Shown here piece by piece: positions 6,112 to 14,709 of a stretch of DNA of 20,532 bases. The DNA comes from JBOGHU01 sp050742255 (GTDB lineage: Bacteria; Actinomycetota; Acidimicrobiia; Acidimicrobiales; CADCSY01). Location: positions 1 through 20,532 of the forward strand of contig JBOGHU010000019.1 in the NCBI GenBank assembly GCA_050742255.1. The letters are read 5' to 3'. Both the position numbers and the translations under genes were made by a program. Position 1 is the first letter of the stretch. Every line of letters begins with the position of its first letter. The notes beneath the pieces are model-generated. The model was not told where the DNA came from, ran no database searches, and saw nothing but the letters and a program-made list of their open reading frames with translations.

Positions 6112-9100
6112 GGAGGGTGACGGTCTCGGTGCGCCGGGAGGGGGTGCGGTCGCCGGGGAGCACCACCCCGGTGAGGTTGAGGGGATCGGCGGCGCACAAG
6201 GTCACCGTGGCGCCGGTGGGCTCGTGGCGGCGGATCGCCTTCAGCCCCTCGACGGCCTGGGGCAGGGCGAACTGCTCGCCGCTGAAGCCCTTCACGAACC
6301 GTCCCCCCCGGACCAGGCCACGGTCCTCGAGCCGCCGGAGGGCCCGCTGCAGGTCGCGCCAGCGCAGGGCAGCGGCCTCGTGGGCGGCCATGTCGAAGAA
6401 GACCACGCCCCAGCGCTGGAGGAGCTGGTCGGCGAGCGCCTCGGCCAGCTCGTCGACGCCTTCGACCGCCGGCGGCGGCGGGACGATGCTCCATCTACCG
6501 GCCCCGCCGCCTCGGGGCGCCCCACCACGCAGGCGGCTCAGGTGGCGGCGGGAAGCGCGGCTGCGGGCGCCTCTGGCGGGTCCGGTGAGGGCGCGGATGG
6601 CCTCGAAGCCGTCGCTGGCCAGCAGGCCCCGTGCCACCCCCTCCCACAGGGCGCTCTCGATGTCGGTGGCCAGGCGGCCGGTGTCGGCGGCCAGCTCGAC
6701 GGGGAACCGGGCGCCGTTGGCCTGGAGCGCCTCGAGGACCTCGGCCAGGGCCCCCGCCACCGGGGGCGCTGGCACCTCGGGTCCCCGGATCGACGCCAGC
6801 AGCCACGGGAGCTCGGCCCGGAACACCAGCGATATGGGTGTCGACTTGGAGGGCCCCCGTCCCCGCCGGTCGGGGTCGGCCCCGGATCGGGGGGTGAGCC
6901 GCAGCCAGGTGAGCTCACCGCCGTGGCACAGCTCGTCGATCCACGCCGGCTGGTAGCCCCGCACCCGGCGGGCGAGGACCTGGCTCTCCCACACGGCGGC
7001 CGGGCACTCGTGGCCCTGGAGCTGCTCGAGGACCGCCGCCAGCCCGCCCGGACCGGCCGCCTGGCTGCCGGGGGCCACGTGCTGCCAGCGGAGCAGGAAG
7101 CGGACGAACTGCTCGGCCGACACCGGCTCGACCTCCCGGCGTCGGCGCCTCCGGGAGTAGGCGTGTATCCGGGCGAGGAGCCGCCGGGAGCACCACTCCA
7201 CCTCGGGGGGACCGGTCGCCGATGGCCCCGGGCTGAACCGGCCCTGGATGGCGAAGCCCTCGGCCTCCAGGGCGGCCAGGCCCACGGCGACGGTCGATTC
7301 GGCCAGACCGGTGGCGCCCGCCAGGCGGCCGGCGGTGACGGGGCTGTGCAGCTCCAGGTGGCCGCGCACCACCTCGACGGCCACCCGGTCGGCGCTGGCG
7401 CCGCCGCCCCGGTGAGCGTCGAGGAGCGCCCGTACGTCGCCGGCGGCCTCGGTGGTGTGCCAGCGCTCACCCCCTCCCTCGTGGTGGCGGCCGACCCGGC
7501 CCCTGCGCTCCAGCTCGGCGAAGAGCGGGCCCCACTCCGGGCGGGCGGAGGTGAGCACGAGGGCGGCCAGCACGTCGTGGAGCTCGTCGGGGGTCGCCGG
7601 GCGGGGGGTGGTCTCGTCCCGGACCTGGGCGACCGCCGCCGGGTCGAGGTGGCCGATGCCCGTCGGGTCGACAGGGAGGCCCCGCCGGAGCGGGACGGCG
7701 TTGGTGCGGCGGTCGAGGGCCTCGCCGTCATCGAGGAAGGCGTAGGGGCGAGCGGTGAGGATCTCGTGGGCCAGCGGGGACGGCTCGGTGGTCTCGCGAT
7801 GGTGGACGCGCACCTCGCCCCCCTCGATTCGCTCCCACAGGCGGGTGAGCCCGTCGACGTCGAGGCCCTCGGTGAGGGTGTCGTGCACGGTCTGGCGCAC
7901 GAGGGGGTGGTCGGGGACCTCGATGGGGCCGGTCACGTTCTCCTGGCAGGCGGCCGCCGCCGGGAACACCGCCGCCATGACGTCGTCGGCCTGCATGCGC
8001 TGGATGGGTGGTGGGGTGCGGGTGCCGTTGCGGAACCGGAGCACGACGAGGGCCCGGTTCAGGTTCCACCGCCACCGGGACAGGAAGATGGGCTGGTCGA
8101 GAACGGCCTGGGTGAGGGTCTCGGCCATGGAGGAGGAGGTGAGGAACCGGGGCAGGCCGGAGAGCGGGAAGCTGTGGTGGGGCCCCAGCGAGATGACCAC
8201 GGCGTCGTCGTCGGCGGACGCCTGGAGCTCGAAGTCGAACGTGCGGCACAGCTTCTTGCGCAGGGCGAAGCCCATGGCCCGGTTGATGCGCCCGCCGTGG
8301 GGCGAGTGGATCACCACCTGCGTGCCCCCGGTCTCGTCGAAGAACCGCTCGAGGACCAGGCCGTCCTGGGTGGGCATGACCCCGAGCACCGCCTTGCCGG
8401 CAGCCAGGTAGTCGACGATGAGCTCGGCGGCGTCGTAGGGGACCCCGCTGACCTCTCTCACCCACCGCCTGGCACCGCCGGGGTCCCCGGCCACCAGCCC
8501 GTCGTCGACGCCCTCCCGCAGCCGGGACACCTGCTCGGAGAGCTCGGCGGTGCGAGCTGGGGCCTCCCCCAGCCAGAAGGGGATCGTGGGTGGCTTGTCA
8601 CCGGCGTCGACCACCCGGACCTCGCCCCCGCTCACCTGGCGGATCTGCCACGAGTGGGTGCCCAGGAGGAAGATGTCGCCCGCCATCGACTCGGTCGCCC
8701 AGTCCTCGTTGACAGTCCCGATGAGCGTCTCGTCGGGCTCCGCCACCACCTTGAAGTCGCCCATCTCGGGGATGGCCCCGCCGGAGGTGAGCGCCGCCAG
8801 GCGGGCGCCCCGGCGGGCCCGGACCTCCCCGTTGACGGTGTCGAGGTGCACGTGGGCGGCCCGGCGGCCCCGCCCCGTCTGGATGCCGTCGCTGGTCAGG
8901 CGCAGCACCTCGTCGAAGGTGGCCCGGGGGAGGCGGCGGTAGGGGTGAGCCCGGCGGACCAGGTCGAAGAGGTCGTCGGTGCGCCACGCCTCGGCGGCCG
9001 TCTCGGCGACGATCTGCTGGGCCAGGATGTCGAGCGGGGCCTCGGGAGGGCAGACGGCGTCGAGGCGCCCGGCTCGCACGCCCGCCATGAGGGCGGCGCT

Positions 9101-10312
9101 CTCGACCAGCTCGTCGCGGGTGAGGGGGTACAGGCGGCCCTTGGGCGTACCGGCCCGGGTGTGGTTGGAGCGGCCCACCCGTTGCAGGAAGGTGGCGATC
9201 GAGCGGGGGGAGCCGATCTGGCAGACCAGCTCGACCGGGCCCACGTCGATGCCCAGCTCCAGCGAGGCGGTGGCCACCAGGGCCTTGAGGTCTCCCGCCC
9301 GCAGGCGCCTCTCCACCCGCTGGCGCCGGTCCTTGCTCAGGCTGCCGTGGTGGGCGGCTACGACGTCGTCGCCCAGGCGGTCGCCCAACTGGTGGGCGAG
9401 GCGTTCCGCCAGGCGGCGGGTGTTGACGAACACCAGCGTGGTGCGATGGTCACGGACCAGCTCGGCGATGCGGTCCAGCACGGCTCCCATCTGGCTGTTG
9501 GAGACGACCGCTTCGAGCTCGCCGCCGGGGAGCTCGACCTCGAGGTCCAGGTGGCGCTGGTGACCGGCGTCGACGACCACGCACGCCGGTGCCCCCTCCG
9601 AGGTGGCGCGGGTGCCCACGAGGAGCCTGGCGATGGTGCCCATCGGCTTCTGCGTCGCCGACAGCCCCACTCGCACGGGCGAGGTGGCGCACACATGGGT
9701 GAGCCGCTCGAGGCTGAGGGTGAGGTGGGCGCCCCGCTTGTCGCGGGCCAGGGCGTGGATCTCGTCGACGATCACGGTGTCGACGCTGCGCAGCACCTCC
9801 CGGCTGCGGGCCGCGGTGAGCAGCAGGTAGAGCGACTCGGGCGTGGTCACCACGAAGGTGGGCGGGCGGCGCACCATGGCGGCCCGTGCCGAGGAGGTGG
9901 TGTCGCCGGTGCGGACACCGACGGCCAGCTCGGGCGCCTCCAGCCCCAGGGCCGCCGCGGTGGCGGCGATCTCCGCCAGGGGCCTCTCGAGGTTCTCGGC
10001 GATGTCGACCGCCAGCGCCTTCAACGGTGATACGTACGCCACCCTCGCCCCGTCCACGGGCTGCCCGGCGGCGTGGGCCAGGTACAGGCGGTTGATGGCC
10101 ATCAGGAAGCCCGCCAGGGTCTTGCCCGAGCCCGTGGGGGCGGCGATCAGGGTGTGGCTGCCGGCGGCGATGTGGGGCCAGCCCTCGGCCTGGGGCGGGG
10201 TGGGGCCGGGGAAGCGCCGCTCGAACCAGGTGGCCACGGCGGCATGAAGGGCCACGCCGGGCACCAGGTCGGTGCGGGGCTCCACCCCGGTGACCAAGAC
10301 AGAGCCGGGCAT
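6104..10312 (-). CDS. lhr: Lhr-type large ATP-dependent helicase
   Basis: This 1402-residue protein is an Lhr superfamily-2 3'-to-5' helicase, a DNA-repair enzyme of the cytoplasm. Motif I APTGSGKT is at 58-65, motif Ia YVSPLKAL near 93-100 and DEIH (motif II) at 183-186. Motif III SAT is at 218-220 and motif VI LQRVGRSNH near 376-384. The Lhr-specific winged-helix and beta-barrel part follows, including VVIHSPHGGRINRAMGFALR, then a long C-terminal domain. Length is near the usual 1,500 residues; the end appears shorter after ADPLNLTGVVLPG. I start at the ATG at 10312, where homology to the family begins. The in-frame extension to 10570 looks noncoding, and no Shine-Dalgarno sequence is evident. 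Its frequent actinobacterial neighbour, a Nei-type glycosylase gene, is not here. Confidence 0.93.
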   Translation of the reverse strand: MPGSVLVTGVEPRTDLVPGVALHAAVATWFERRFPGPTPPQAEGWPHIAAGSHTLIAAPTGSGKTLAGFLMAINRLYLAHAAGQPVDGARVAYVSPLKALAVDIAENLERPLAEIAATAAALGLEAPELAVGVRTGDTTSSARAAMVRRPPTFVVTTPESLYLLLTAARSREVLRSVDTVIVDEIHALARDKRGAHLTLSLERLTHVCATSPVRVGLSATQKPMGTIARLLVGTRATSEGAPACVVVDAGHQRHLDLEVELPGGELEAVVSNSQMGAVLDRIAELVRDHRTTLVFVNTRRLAERLAHQLGDRLGDDVVAAHHGSLSKDRRQRVERRLRAGDLKALVATASLELGIDVGPVELVCQIGSPRSIATFLQRVGRSNHTRAGTPKGRLYPLTRDELVESAALMAGVRAGRLDAVCPPEAPLDILAQQIVAETAAEAWRTDDLFDLVRRAHPYRRLPRATFDEVLRLTSDGIQTGRGRRAAHVHLDTVNGEVRARRGARLAALTSGGAIPEMGDFKVVAEPDETLIGTVNEDWATESMAGDIFLLGTHSWQIRQVSGGEVRVVDAGDKPPTIPFWLGEAPARTAELSEQVSRLREGVDDGLVAGDPGGARRWVREVSGVPYDAAELIVDYLAAGKAVLGVMPTQDGLVLERFFDETGGTQVVIHSPHGGRINRAMGFALRKKLCRTFDFELQASADDDAVVISLGPHHSFPLSGLPRFLTSSSMAETLTQAVLDQPIFLSRWRWNLNRALVVLRFRNGTRTPPPIQRMQADDVMAAVFPAAAACQENVTGPIEVPDHPLVRQTVHDTLTEGLDVDGLTRLWERIEGGEVRVHHRETTEPSPLAHEILTARPYAFLDDGEALDRRTNAVPLRRGLPVDPTGIGHLDPAAVAQVRDETTPRPATPDELHDVLAALVLTSARPEWGPLFAELERRGRVGRHHEGGGERWHTTEAAGDVRALLDAHRGGGASADRVAVEVVRGHLELHSPVTAGRLAGATGLAESTVAVGLAALEAEGFAIQGRFSPGPSATGPPEVEWCSRRLLARIHAYSRRRRRREVEPVSAEQFVRFLLRWQHVAPGSQAAGPGGLAAVLEQLQGHECPAAVWESQVLARRVRGYQPAWIDELCHGGELTWLRLTPRSGADPDRRGRGPSKSTPISLVFRAELPWLLASIRGPEVPAPPVAGALAEVLEALQANGARFPVELAADTGRLATDIESALWEGVARGLLASDGFEAIRALTGPARGARSRASRRHLSRLRGGAPRGGGAGRWSIVPPPPAVEGVDELAEALADQLLQRWGVVFFDMAAHEAAALRWRDLQRALRRLEDRGLVRGGRFVKGFSGEQFALPQAVEGLKAIRRHEPTGATVTLCAADPLNLTGVVLPGDRTPSRRTETVTLPL

Positions 10313-10673
10313 GGTGGCTGCCGTGCTCAACCGTCGTCCTGGTCGAAGGCCGCCTCCGACCGGAGGGGCCCTCGGGCCGCCAGCGGTGGGCCAGCGCTGG
10401 CGGGACGCCACGTCATGGCGGCCAAGGCTACCCAGGAGCCAGGGGCCAGCGATGCTCCTCCGCCCTGGCAAGCCGGCAGCCGCATCCCGAACGATCGGCA
10501 GCGGGTGCCTCGAGCCGCCGGTGCGCACCCCCGTCGCCGTGATCGTCGGTGTCGAGGAGCCCGCCGCCACGCCCGACGTGACGACCGTGCTGCCGCAGGG
10601 CGCCGATCAGGAGCTGCCATGCCGAGCTCGCGATGCGACGAGGTCCCGGTGCGGGGGATGTGCCAGAGGCCCG
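10313..10673. other. 361-bp stretch with no supported gene
   Basis: Open frames cross this region on both strands, but none shows recognisable domains or a plausible start with a ribosome binding site. On the minus strand it is only the in-frame upstream extension of lhr, which is Arg/Gly/Pro-rich like shadow frames elsewhere. I see no RNA gene, repeat or clear promoter. It probably holds the lhr promoter and decayed sequence. Confidence 0.5.
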
Positions 10674-10787
10674 TTCGTGATCCCGGGTGCCCACGGCCGG
10701 GTCCTCGACGTGCTCGTGCGCACGACGGCCGAGCTGAACCTCGGCACCGTCGCCAGGCTCGCCGGCGTCGCCCGGCGCAGGCGCCCC
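10674..10787 (+). pseudogene. possible fragment of a winged-helix regulatory domain
   Basis: Plus frame 3 reads FVIPGAHGRVLDVLVRTTAE and then LNLGTVARLAGVARR. This has the look of a DNA-binding helix-turn-helix N-terminus (helix, then 'TVARLAGV'), as found before nucleotidyltransferase or AbiEi-like domains. It stops making sense after about 38 residues, where the aldehyde-dehydrogenase-like sequence begins in another frame. There is no start codon signal. This is a weak pattern match and could be chance. Confidence 0.2.
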
Positions 10788-11091
10788 GGGTGCCGCCTCG
10801 CCCCGTCGCGCTGGGCGTCGTCGAGCGCCGGGACGTGCCGCCGCCGTGGCGGGGGACCACCGCCATCCCGGCGCTCGCCGCCGGGAACAGCGTCGTGGCC
10901 AAGCCGCCCTCCGACGCCCCGATCCCCGGCGAGCCCCCCGGGCCTTGGAGTGCGGCCAGGTGACCATCAACGACGCCCAAGCTCACGGCGTCGGCCACTT
11001 CCCGTTCGGCGGCCGCAAGCCCGACTCAGGCATCGGCCGCGAGGGTCCTCCCCACCTGAGGCAGGCCCAGGCGAGGGGGCGTCGCCTCTAG
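10788..11091 (+). pseudogene. aldehyde dehydrogenase remnant (internal deletion and frameshift)
   Basis: Two blocks characteristic of NAD(P)-dependent aldehyde dehydrogenases lie close together in different frames. Frame 2 has RPVALGVVERRDV, then IPALAAGNSVVAKPPSDAP, matching the family's mid-N-terminal 'LGVV...ALAAGN-VV-KPS' segment. Within about 20 codons, frame 1 continues with CGQVTINDAQAHG, then HFPFGGRKPDSGIGREG, matching the C-terminal 'G-v-iND...PFGG-K-SG-GREG' block, and ends at TAG (11089-11091). In intact enzymes these blocks are roughly 250 residues apart, and the catalytic Cys and Glu lie in the missing part. The gene is therefore dead. Its end overlaps the gcl stop codon tail to tail. 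The original substrate cannot be known, though an aldehyde enzyme beside a glycolate cluster would fit glycolaldehyde metabolism. Confidence 0.65.
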
Positions 11092-12884
11092 TCGCGCTCC
11101 GGGATGTTGTCGGCGAGCTGAGCCCACTCTCGCTCGCCTTCCTCGATCGGCTCGTACTCCTCGATGTTGTCGATGGACTTGCCCATGGCCGCGTCGGTCT
11201 CGCGCTGGACGATGATCTCCACGAGGGCGGGCACGCGCGCCTCCTCGCTGGCCTGGATCGCCCATTCGAGGGCCGGCCTGATCTCGTCGGGCGTCGTTAT
11301 CCGCCGCCCCAAGGCGCCCATCGCCTGCATCACCCCGACGTGGTCCATCCCCAGGGCACCGTTGGGCCCCTGGTAGCCGATGTCCACCCCGAAGTTGATG
11401 CCGTACTGGTACTTCTCCGGCTGGCGGATCAAGCTCATGTACCCGTTGTTGAGCATCACCAGGACGTACGGCACCCCGTGCTGGACGGCGACCGCGACCT
11501 CCTCCATCAGGAACTCGAAGGAGTAGTCGCCAACGACCCCCACGACCAGGTTGTCGGGGCGGCCGAGCTTGGCACCGATGCAGGCGGGGACCTCCCACCC
11601 GAGCGGGCCCGCCTGCCCGCAGCAGAGGTAGTGGCGGGGCTTGTAGGTCTTCTGGAACTGGCCGCTCCAGATCTGGTAGAGGCCGATGGCGGTGACGATG
11701 ATCTCGTTCCCGTCGAAGAGCTCGTTCATCTCCTTGAAGACGCGCTGCGGCTTGATGGGCACGTCGTCGAAGTCCATTTTGCGCAGCATCGTCGAGCGCA
11801 GCTCGTAGAGGCGTTCCACCCAGGGTCCGGGCTCCCGGGGCGGCGTCATTTCGCGCGCTGCTTCGAGTAGCGCGTCGAAGGCGAGCTTGGCGTCGGAGAC
11901 GATGCCCAGGTGCGGGCGGAAGACCCGGCCGATCTGACCGGGCTCGATGTCGATGTGGACGAACGCACGGTCTCCCCGGTACACGTCGAGATCGCCGGTG
12001 TGACGCTCGGCGAAGCGCGCCCCCACGGCGAGCACGAAGTCGCTCTCGAGGAAGAGCTGGTTGGCGAAGCGCTGGCTCGTCTGGATCCCGACGATCCCTG
12101 CGTACAGGGGGTGGTCCTCGGGGATCGAGCCCTTGGCCATGTACGTCGGGGTGACCGGTACCTGCAGGTATTCGGCCAGCTCCATGAGGGCGCCGGAAGC
12201 CTCCGAGATGATGACGCCGCCCCCGGGCATGATCATCGGGCGCTCGGCGGCGAGGAGCATCTCCATCGCCTTGCGGATGGCGCTGCGATTGGGCGAGGGG
12301 GGCTCCACCGGCAGGCGTTGGTCGAGGGCCAGCTCGTACTCGATCTCCTGGTCTTTGGTGACGTCGAGCGGGAGGTCGATCAGGACCGGTCCTGGCCGTC
12401 CCGACCGGGCGACGCGGAAGGCCTGGCGGAACACCCACGGGATCTGCGCCGTCTCCTTGACCTGCACCGCCCACTTGGTGACTGGCTTGGCGATCTCCGC
12501 GATGTCGACCGCCTGGAAGGCCTCCTTGTGGAGCAAGTGGGTCGGCGCCTGGCCGGTGATGCAGATGATGGGCACCGAGTCGGCCCAGGCCGTGTAGAGA
12601 CCAGTGATCATGTTCGTGCCGGCGGGGCCCGACGTGCCGATGGCCACGCCGACGCCGCCCGTCACGCGGGCGAGGGCATCCGCGGCGTGCGTGCCGCCTT
12701 CCTCGTGGCGCACGATGATGTGGCGGATCTTCTCGGACTTGCTCAGCGCCTGGTACAGGGGGAGGATCGCCGCTCCGGGGATGCCGAAGACGAACTCGAC
12801 GCCCTCGTCCTCCATGATCTCGACGGCCGCCTCCATGACCTTGATGCGGTTGAGGCGGCTCGGGTTTCGTCCTCCGTCGCTCAC
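11088..12884 (-). CDS. gcl: glyoxylate carboligase (tartronate-semialdehyde synthase) homologue with an atypical active-site Glu
   Basis: This 598-residue thiamine-diphosphate enzyme should join two glyoxylates into tartronate semialdehyde and CO2. It aligns along its length with E. coli Gcl: FGIPGAAILPLY, GTSGPAGTNMITGLY, ITGQAP, KEAFQAVDI, SGRPGPVLIDLP, HIDIEPGQIGRV, CCGQAGPLGWEVPA, and the C-terminal MGKSIDNIEEYE. The ThDP motif runs from Gly-Asp (452-453) to Asn-Asn (479-480). Unusually, Glu61 in RHEEGG stands where E. coli Gcl has Val51, restoring the Glu typical of other ThDP enzymes, and NNGYMSL replaces NNAYLGL. The start is uncertain among GTGs at 12884, 12887 and 12914; I chose one just after the garR stop. 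It is third in hyi-garR-gcl. A relative such as another 2-oxoacid carboligase is possible. Confidence 0.85.
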   Translation of the reverse strand: MSDGGRNPSRLNRIKVMEAAVEIMEDEGVEFVFGIPGAAILPLYQALSKSEKIRHIIVRHEEGGTHAADALARVTGGVGVAIGTSGPAGTNMITGLYTAWADSVPIICITGQAPTHLLHKEAFQAVDIAEIAKPVTKWAVQVKETAQIPWVFRQAFRVARSGRPGPVLIDLPLDVTKDQEIEYELALDQRLPVEPPSPNRSAIRKAMEMLLAAERPMIMPGGGVIISEASGALMELAEYLQVPVTPTYMAKGSIPEDHPLYAGIVGIQTSQRFANQLFLESDFVLAVGARFAERHTGDLDVYRGDRAFVHIDIEPGQIGRVFRPHLGIVSDAKLAFDALLEAAREMTPPREPGPWVERLYELRSTMLRKMDFDDVPIKPQRVFKEMNELFDGNEIIVTAIGLYQIWSGQFQKTYKPRHYLCCGQAGPLGWEVPACIGAKLGRPDNLVVGVVGDYSFEFLMEEVAVAVQHGVPYVLVMLNNGYMSLIRQPEKYQYGINFGVDIGYQGPNGALGMDHVGVMQAMGALGRRITTPDEIRPALEWAIQASEEARVPALVEIIVQRETDAAMGKSIDNIEEYEPIEEGEREWAQLADNIPERD

Positions 12885-12888
12885 CACC

Positions 12889-13794
12889 TCAGGAGAGCCC
12901 CTCGGTCTCGGCACCGATCTGGTGCCCTGCGGCGTCTTCGATCACGCTGATCACGGCGGAGTGGTCGAGCTTGCCCCGGCCCTTGACCCGGAGCTCCTGG
13001 AGCATCTGGTCCACCAGTGCGGTCACCGGCAGCGGGACCCCGACCTCCCGGGCGGTCGCCAGGGCGATGCCGAGGTCCTTGTGGTGGAGCTCGGTGCGGA
13101 AGCCCGGCTCGAAGTCGTGATCGAGGAACTTGGCCCGCTTCTGGTCCATGACCTTGGTGCCGGCCAGGCCGCCCGACACCGCCTCGATGAGCTTGGCCGG
13201 GTCGACGCCTGCCTTGGACCCGAGCACCAGCGCTTCACTCACCGCCTCGAGCACGATGCCGACGATGATCTGGTTGCAGGCCTTGACGATCTGGCCTGCT
13301 CCCACCTCGCCCACGTGCACCGGGGTGCCCATGGCCTCGAAGAGCGGCCTGGCCCGCTCGAAGTCCTCCTCGTCCCCGCCGACCATGATCGACAGCTCGC
13401 CGGCGATGGCGCCGGGCTCGCCACCGCTGATGGGCGCGTCCAACGTCTTGATGCCCCGCTCGTGAGCCTCTCGGGCGAGCTCCTTGGTCACGAGGGGGGA
13501 GATCGTGCTCGTGTCGATCAGCAGGTCGCCCTCGCTGGCGCCGGCCAAGAGCCCCTCGTCGCCTCTGTACACCTCTTCGACTTGCGGCGAGGCCGGCAGG
13601 CAGGTGATGACGACGCCGCTTTGCTCGGCGATCGCCTCGTAGCTGTCTGCTCCCTCGGCCCCTTCCTCCTTCACCTCGTCGGCGGCACCGCTGCCGTTGT
13701 AGATGACGAGCTGGTGGCCGGCTTTGATGAGGTTCTTGGCCATGGGCTTGCCCATGATCCCGAGACCGACGAAACCGATCTTCTCCTCGGCCAC
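12889..13794 (-). CDS. garR: 2-hydroxy-3-oxopropionate (tartronate semialdehyde) reductase
   Basis: This 301-residue NAD(P)H-dependent enzyme of the beta-hydroxyacid dehydrogenase family reduces tartronate semialdehyde to D-glycerate in the cytoplasm. The Rossmann signature FVGLGIMGKPMAKNL is at 8-22. The substrate-binding motif DAPISGGEPGAIAG is at 119-132 and the catalytic Lys171 lies in GQIVKACNQI. The C-terminal helical dimer domain follows at full length. The start is a GTG at 13794, with a strong AAGGGGGAG ribosome binding site 6 nt before it. It sits 16 nt after hyi and is immediately followed by gcl, so the three are one operon that ends at glycerate. Other family members (3-hydroxyisobutyrate or 6-phosphogluconate-like reductases) share the motifs; the neighbours favour tartronate semialdehyde. 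Confidence 0.92.
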   Translation of the reverse strand: MAEEKIGFVGLGIMGKPMAKNLIKAGHQLVIYNGSGAADEVKEEGAEGADSYEAIAEQSGVVITCLPASPQVEEVYRGDEGLLAGASEGDLLIDTSTISPLVTKELAREAHERGIKTLDAPISGGEPGAIAGELSIMVGGDEEDFERARPLFEAMGTPVHVGEVGAGQIVKACNQIIVGIVLEAVSEALVLGSKAGVDPAKLIEAVSGGLAGTKVMDQKRAKFLDHDFEPGFRTELHHKDLGIALATAREVGVPLPVTALVDQMLQELRVKGRGKLDHSAVISVIEDAAGHQIGAETEGLS

Positions 13795-13810
13795 TCGATA
13801 CTCCCCCTTC

Positions 13811-14623
13811 CTAGATGTTCAGGTCCTCGACTCGCACCTCGCCGCCACGCCTCTCCGGTGGCAGCCAGGCCAGGCTCTCCTCGGTGGTCTCCGTCGTCGG
13901 CTTGTACTCGAGGCCCACCCAGCCGTCGTAGGGCAGGTCCTCGAGGGCGGCCAAGATGAAGCGGTAGCTCAGCTCGCCCGAGCCCGGCTCCCCTCGGTCG
14001 GGAGAGTCGGCGACCTGGACGTGGCCGATGCTGCCGATGCGCTGGCGCAGGGTTGCGACGATGTTCCCCTCCATGCGCTGCATGTGGTAGGCGTCGTACT
14101 GCAGCTTGACGTTGTCGCGCCCCACTCGCTCGACGAAGCCAGCGGCGCCCTCGGTGGTGGACAGCAGGTACGGCCCGTTCTCGAAGGTGTTGACCGCCTC
14201 GATCATCACCTCGATGTCGTGCTCGACGGCCTGGTCGGCGGCCCAGGCGACGTTGTTGCCCGCCAGCTCGAGCTGCTCGGCGGTGTCGACACCGGCGAGC
14301 TCGAGACCCACCAAGGCGTTGAGCCGGGGACATCCCACGCTCCGAGCCAGTTCGAGGGCGACGGGCACGTTCTCCCGGAACTCCTGTTGACGTTCGGGGT
14401 CGCTGAGCAGGCCCCGGTCGCCGCTCGGCATGTCACCGGCGTCGAAGTTGAACAGCGCCACCTGGAGGCCGGCGTCCTTGATGGCCGCCTCGACGCGGCC
14501 CAGGTCTTCCCCCGACGGCCACCAGAACTCGACTCCGGCGAAGCCAGCCTCGACCGCGCGCCCGAAGCGCTCCACGAAGTCCACCTCTTTGAACAGGATG
14601 GAGAGATTGGGGCAAAACCTCAC
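13811..14623 (-). CDS. hyi: hydroxypyruvate isomerase
   Basis: This 270-residue TIM-barrel enzyme of the xylose-isomerase-like family interconverts hydroxypyruvate and tartronate semialdehyde. The N-terminus RFCPNLSILFKEVDFVERF and the AGFAGVEFWWP strand are typical of Hyi. GDRG (68-71) matches the family loop. Glu142 (in MIEAVNTFENGPY) and Glu239 (in WVGLEYKP) match the paired glutamates of E. coli Hyi, and KLQYDAYHMQRMEG supplies the metal and substrate histidine region. I start at the GTG at 14623, which gives family length. Longer frames to 14695 add unrelated residues and run through the -10 and -35 boxes upstream. It is first in hyi-garR-gcl. A sugar-phosphate isomerase of the same fold is the alternative, but the context makes Hyi likely. 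Confidence 0.92.
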   Translation of the reverse strand: MRFCPNLSILFKEVDFVERFGRAVEAGFAGVEFWWPSGEDLGRVEAAIKDAGLQVALFNFDAGDMPSGDRGLLSDPERQQEFRENVPVALELARSVGCPRLNALVGLELAGVDTAEQLELAGNNVAWAADQAVEHDIEVMIEAVNTFENGPYLLSTTEGAAGFVERVGRDNVKLQYDAYHMQRMEGNIVATLRQRIGSIGHVQVADSPDRGEPGSGELSYRFILAALEDLPYDGWVGLEYKPTTETTEESLAWLPPERRGGEVRVEDLNI

Positions 14624-14666
14624 GTTCGTGGTTCCAACGTCAGGAGGGTCCCGTGCAAGGACCGCA

Positions 14667-14695
14667 AGGCTAGGTCTGGCCCTCCAGGTGGTCAA
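14667..14695 (-). promoter_or_regulatory. promoter of the hyi-garR-gcl operon
   Basis: On the minus strand, TTGACC (14690-14695) is followed by exactly 17 bp and then TAGCCT (14667-14672), a TAnnnT -10. The predicted start leaves a short leader of about 35-40 nt before the GTG of hyi at 14623. It lies between the end of the broken flavoprotein gene and hyi, so the operon is expressed independently of that pseudogene. I saw no convincing operator nearby. Confidence 0.6.
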
Positions 14696-14709
14696 CGTGG
14701 AGGAGAGGG

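Noticed and set aside
6224..10030. A 1268-codon open frame on the plus strand opposite lhr
   Set aside because: It is the antisense shadow of lhr in GC-rich DNA: Gly/Gln/Val/Asp-rich low-complexity composition, no recognisable domain, while the opposite strand has every Lhr helicase motif.
10313..10570. N-terminal extension of lhr to 10570
   Set aside because: The extra residues are low-complexity and unlike the start of Lhr proteins, where the sequence 'ATWFERRFPGPTPPQAEGWP' lies near the N-terminus.
14624..14695. Upstream extension of hyi to 14695
   Set aside because: It would run through the -10 and -35 boxes, and the extra residues do not resemble the family, which starts at the 'RFCPNLSILF' strand.
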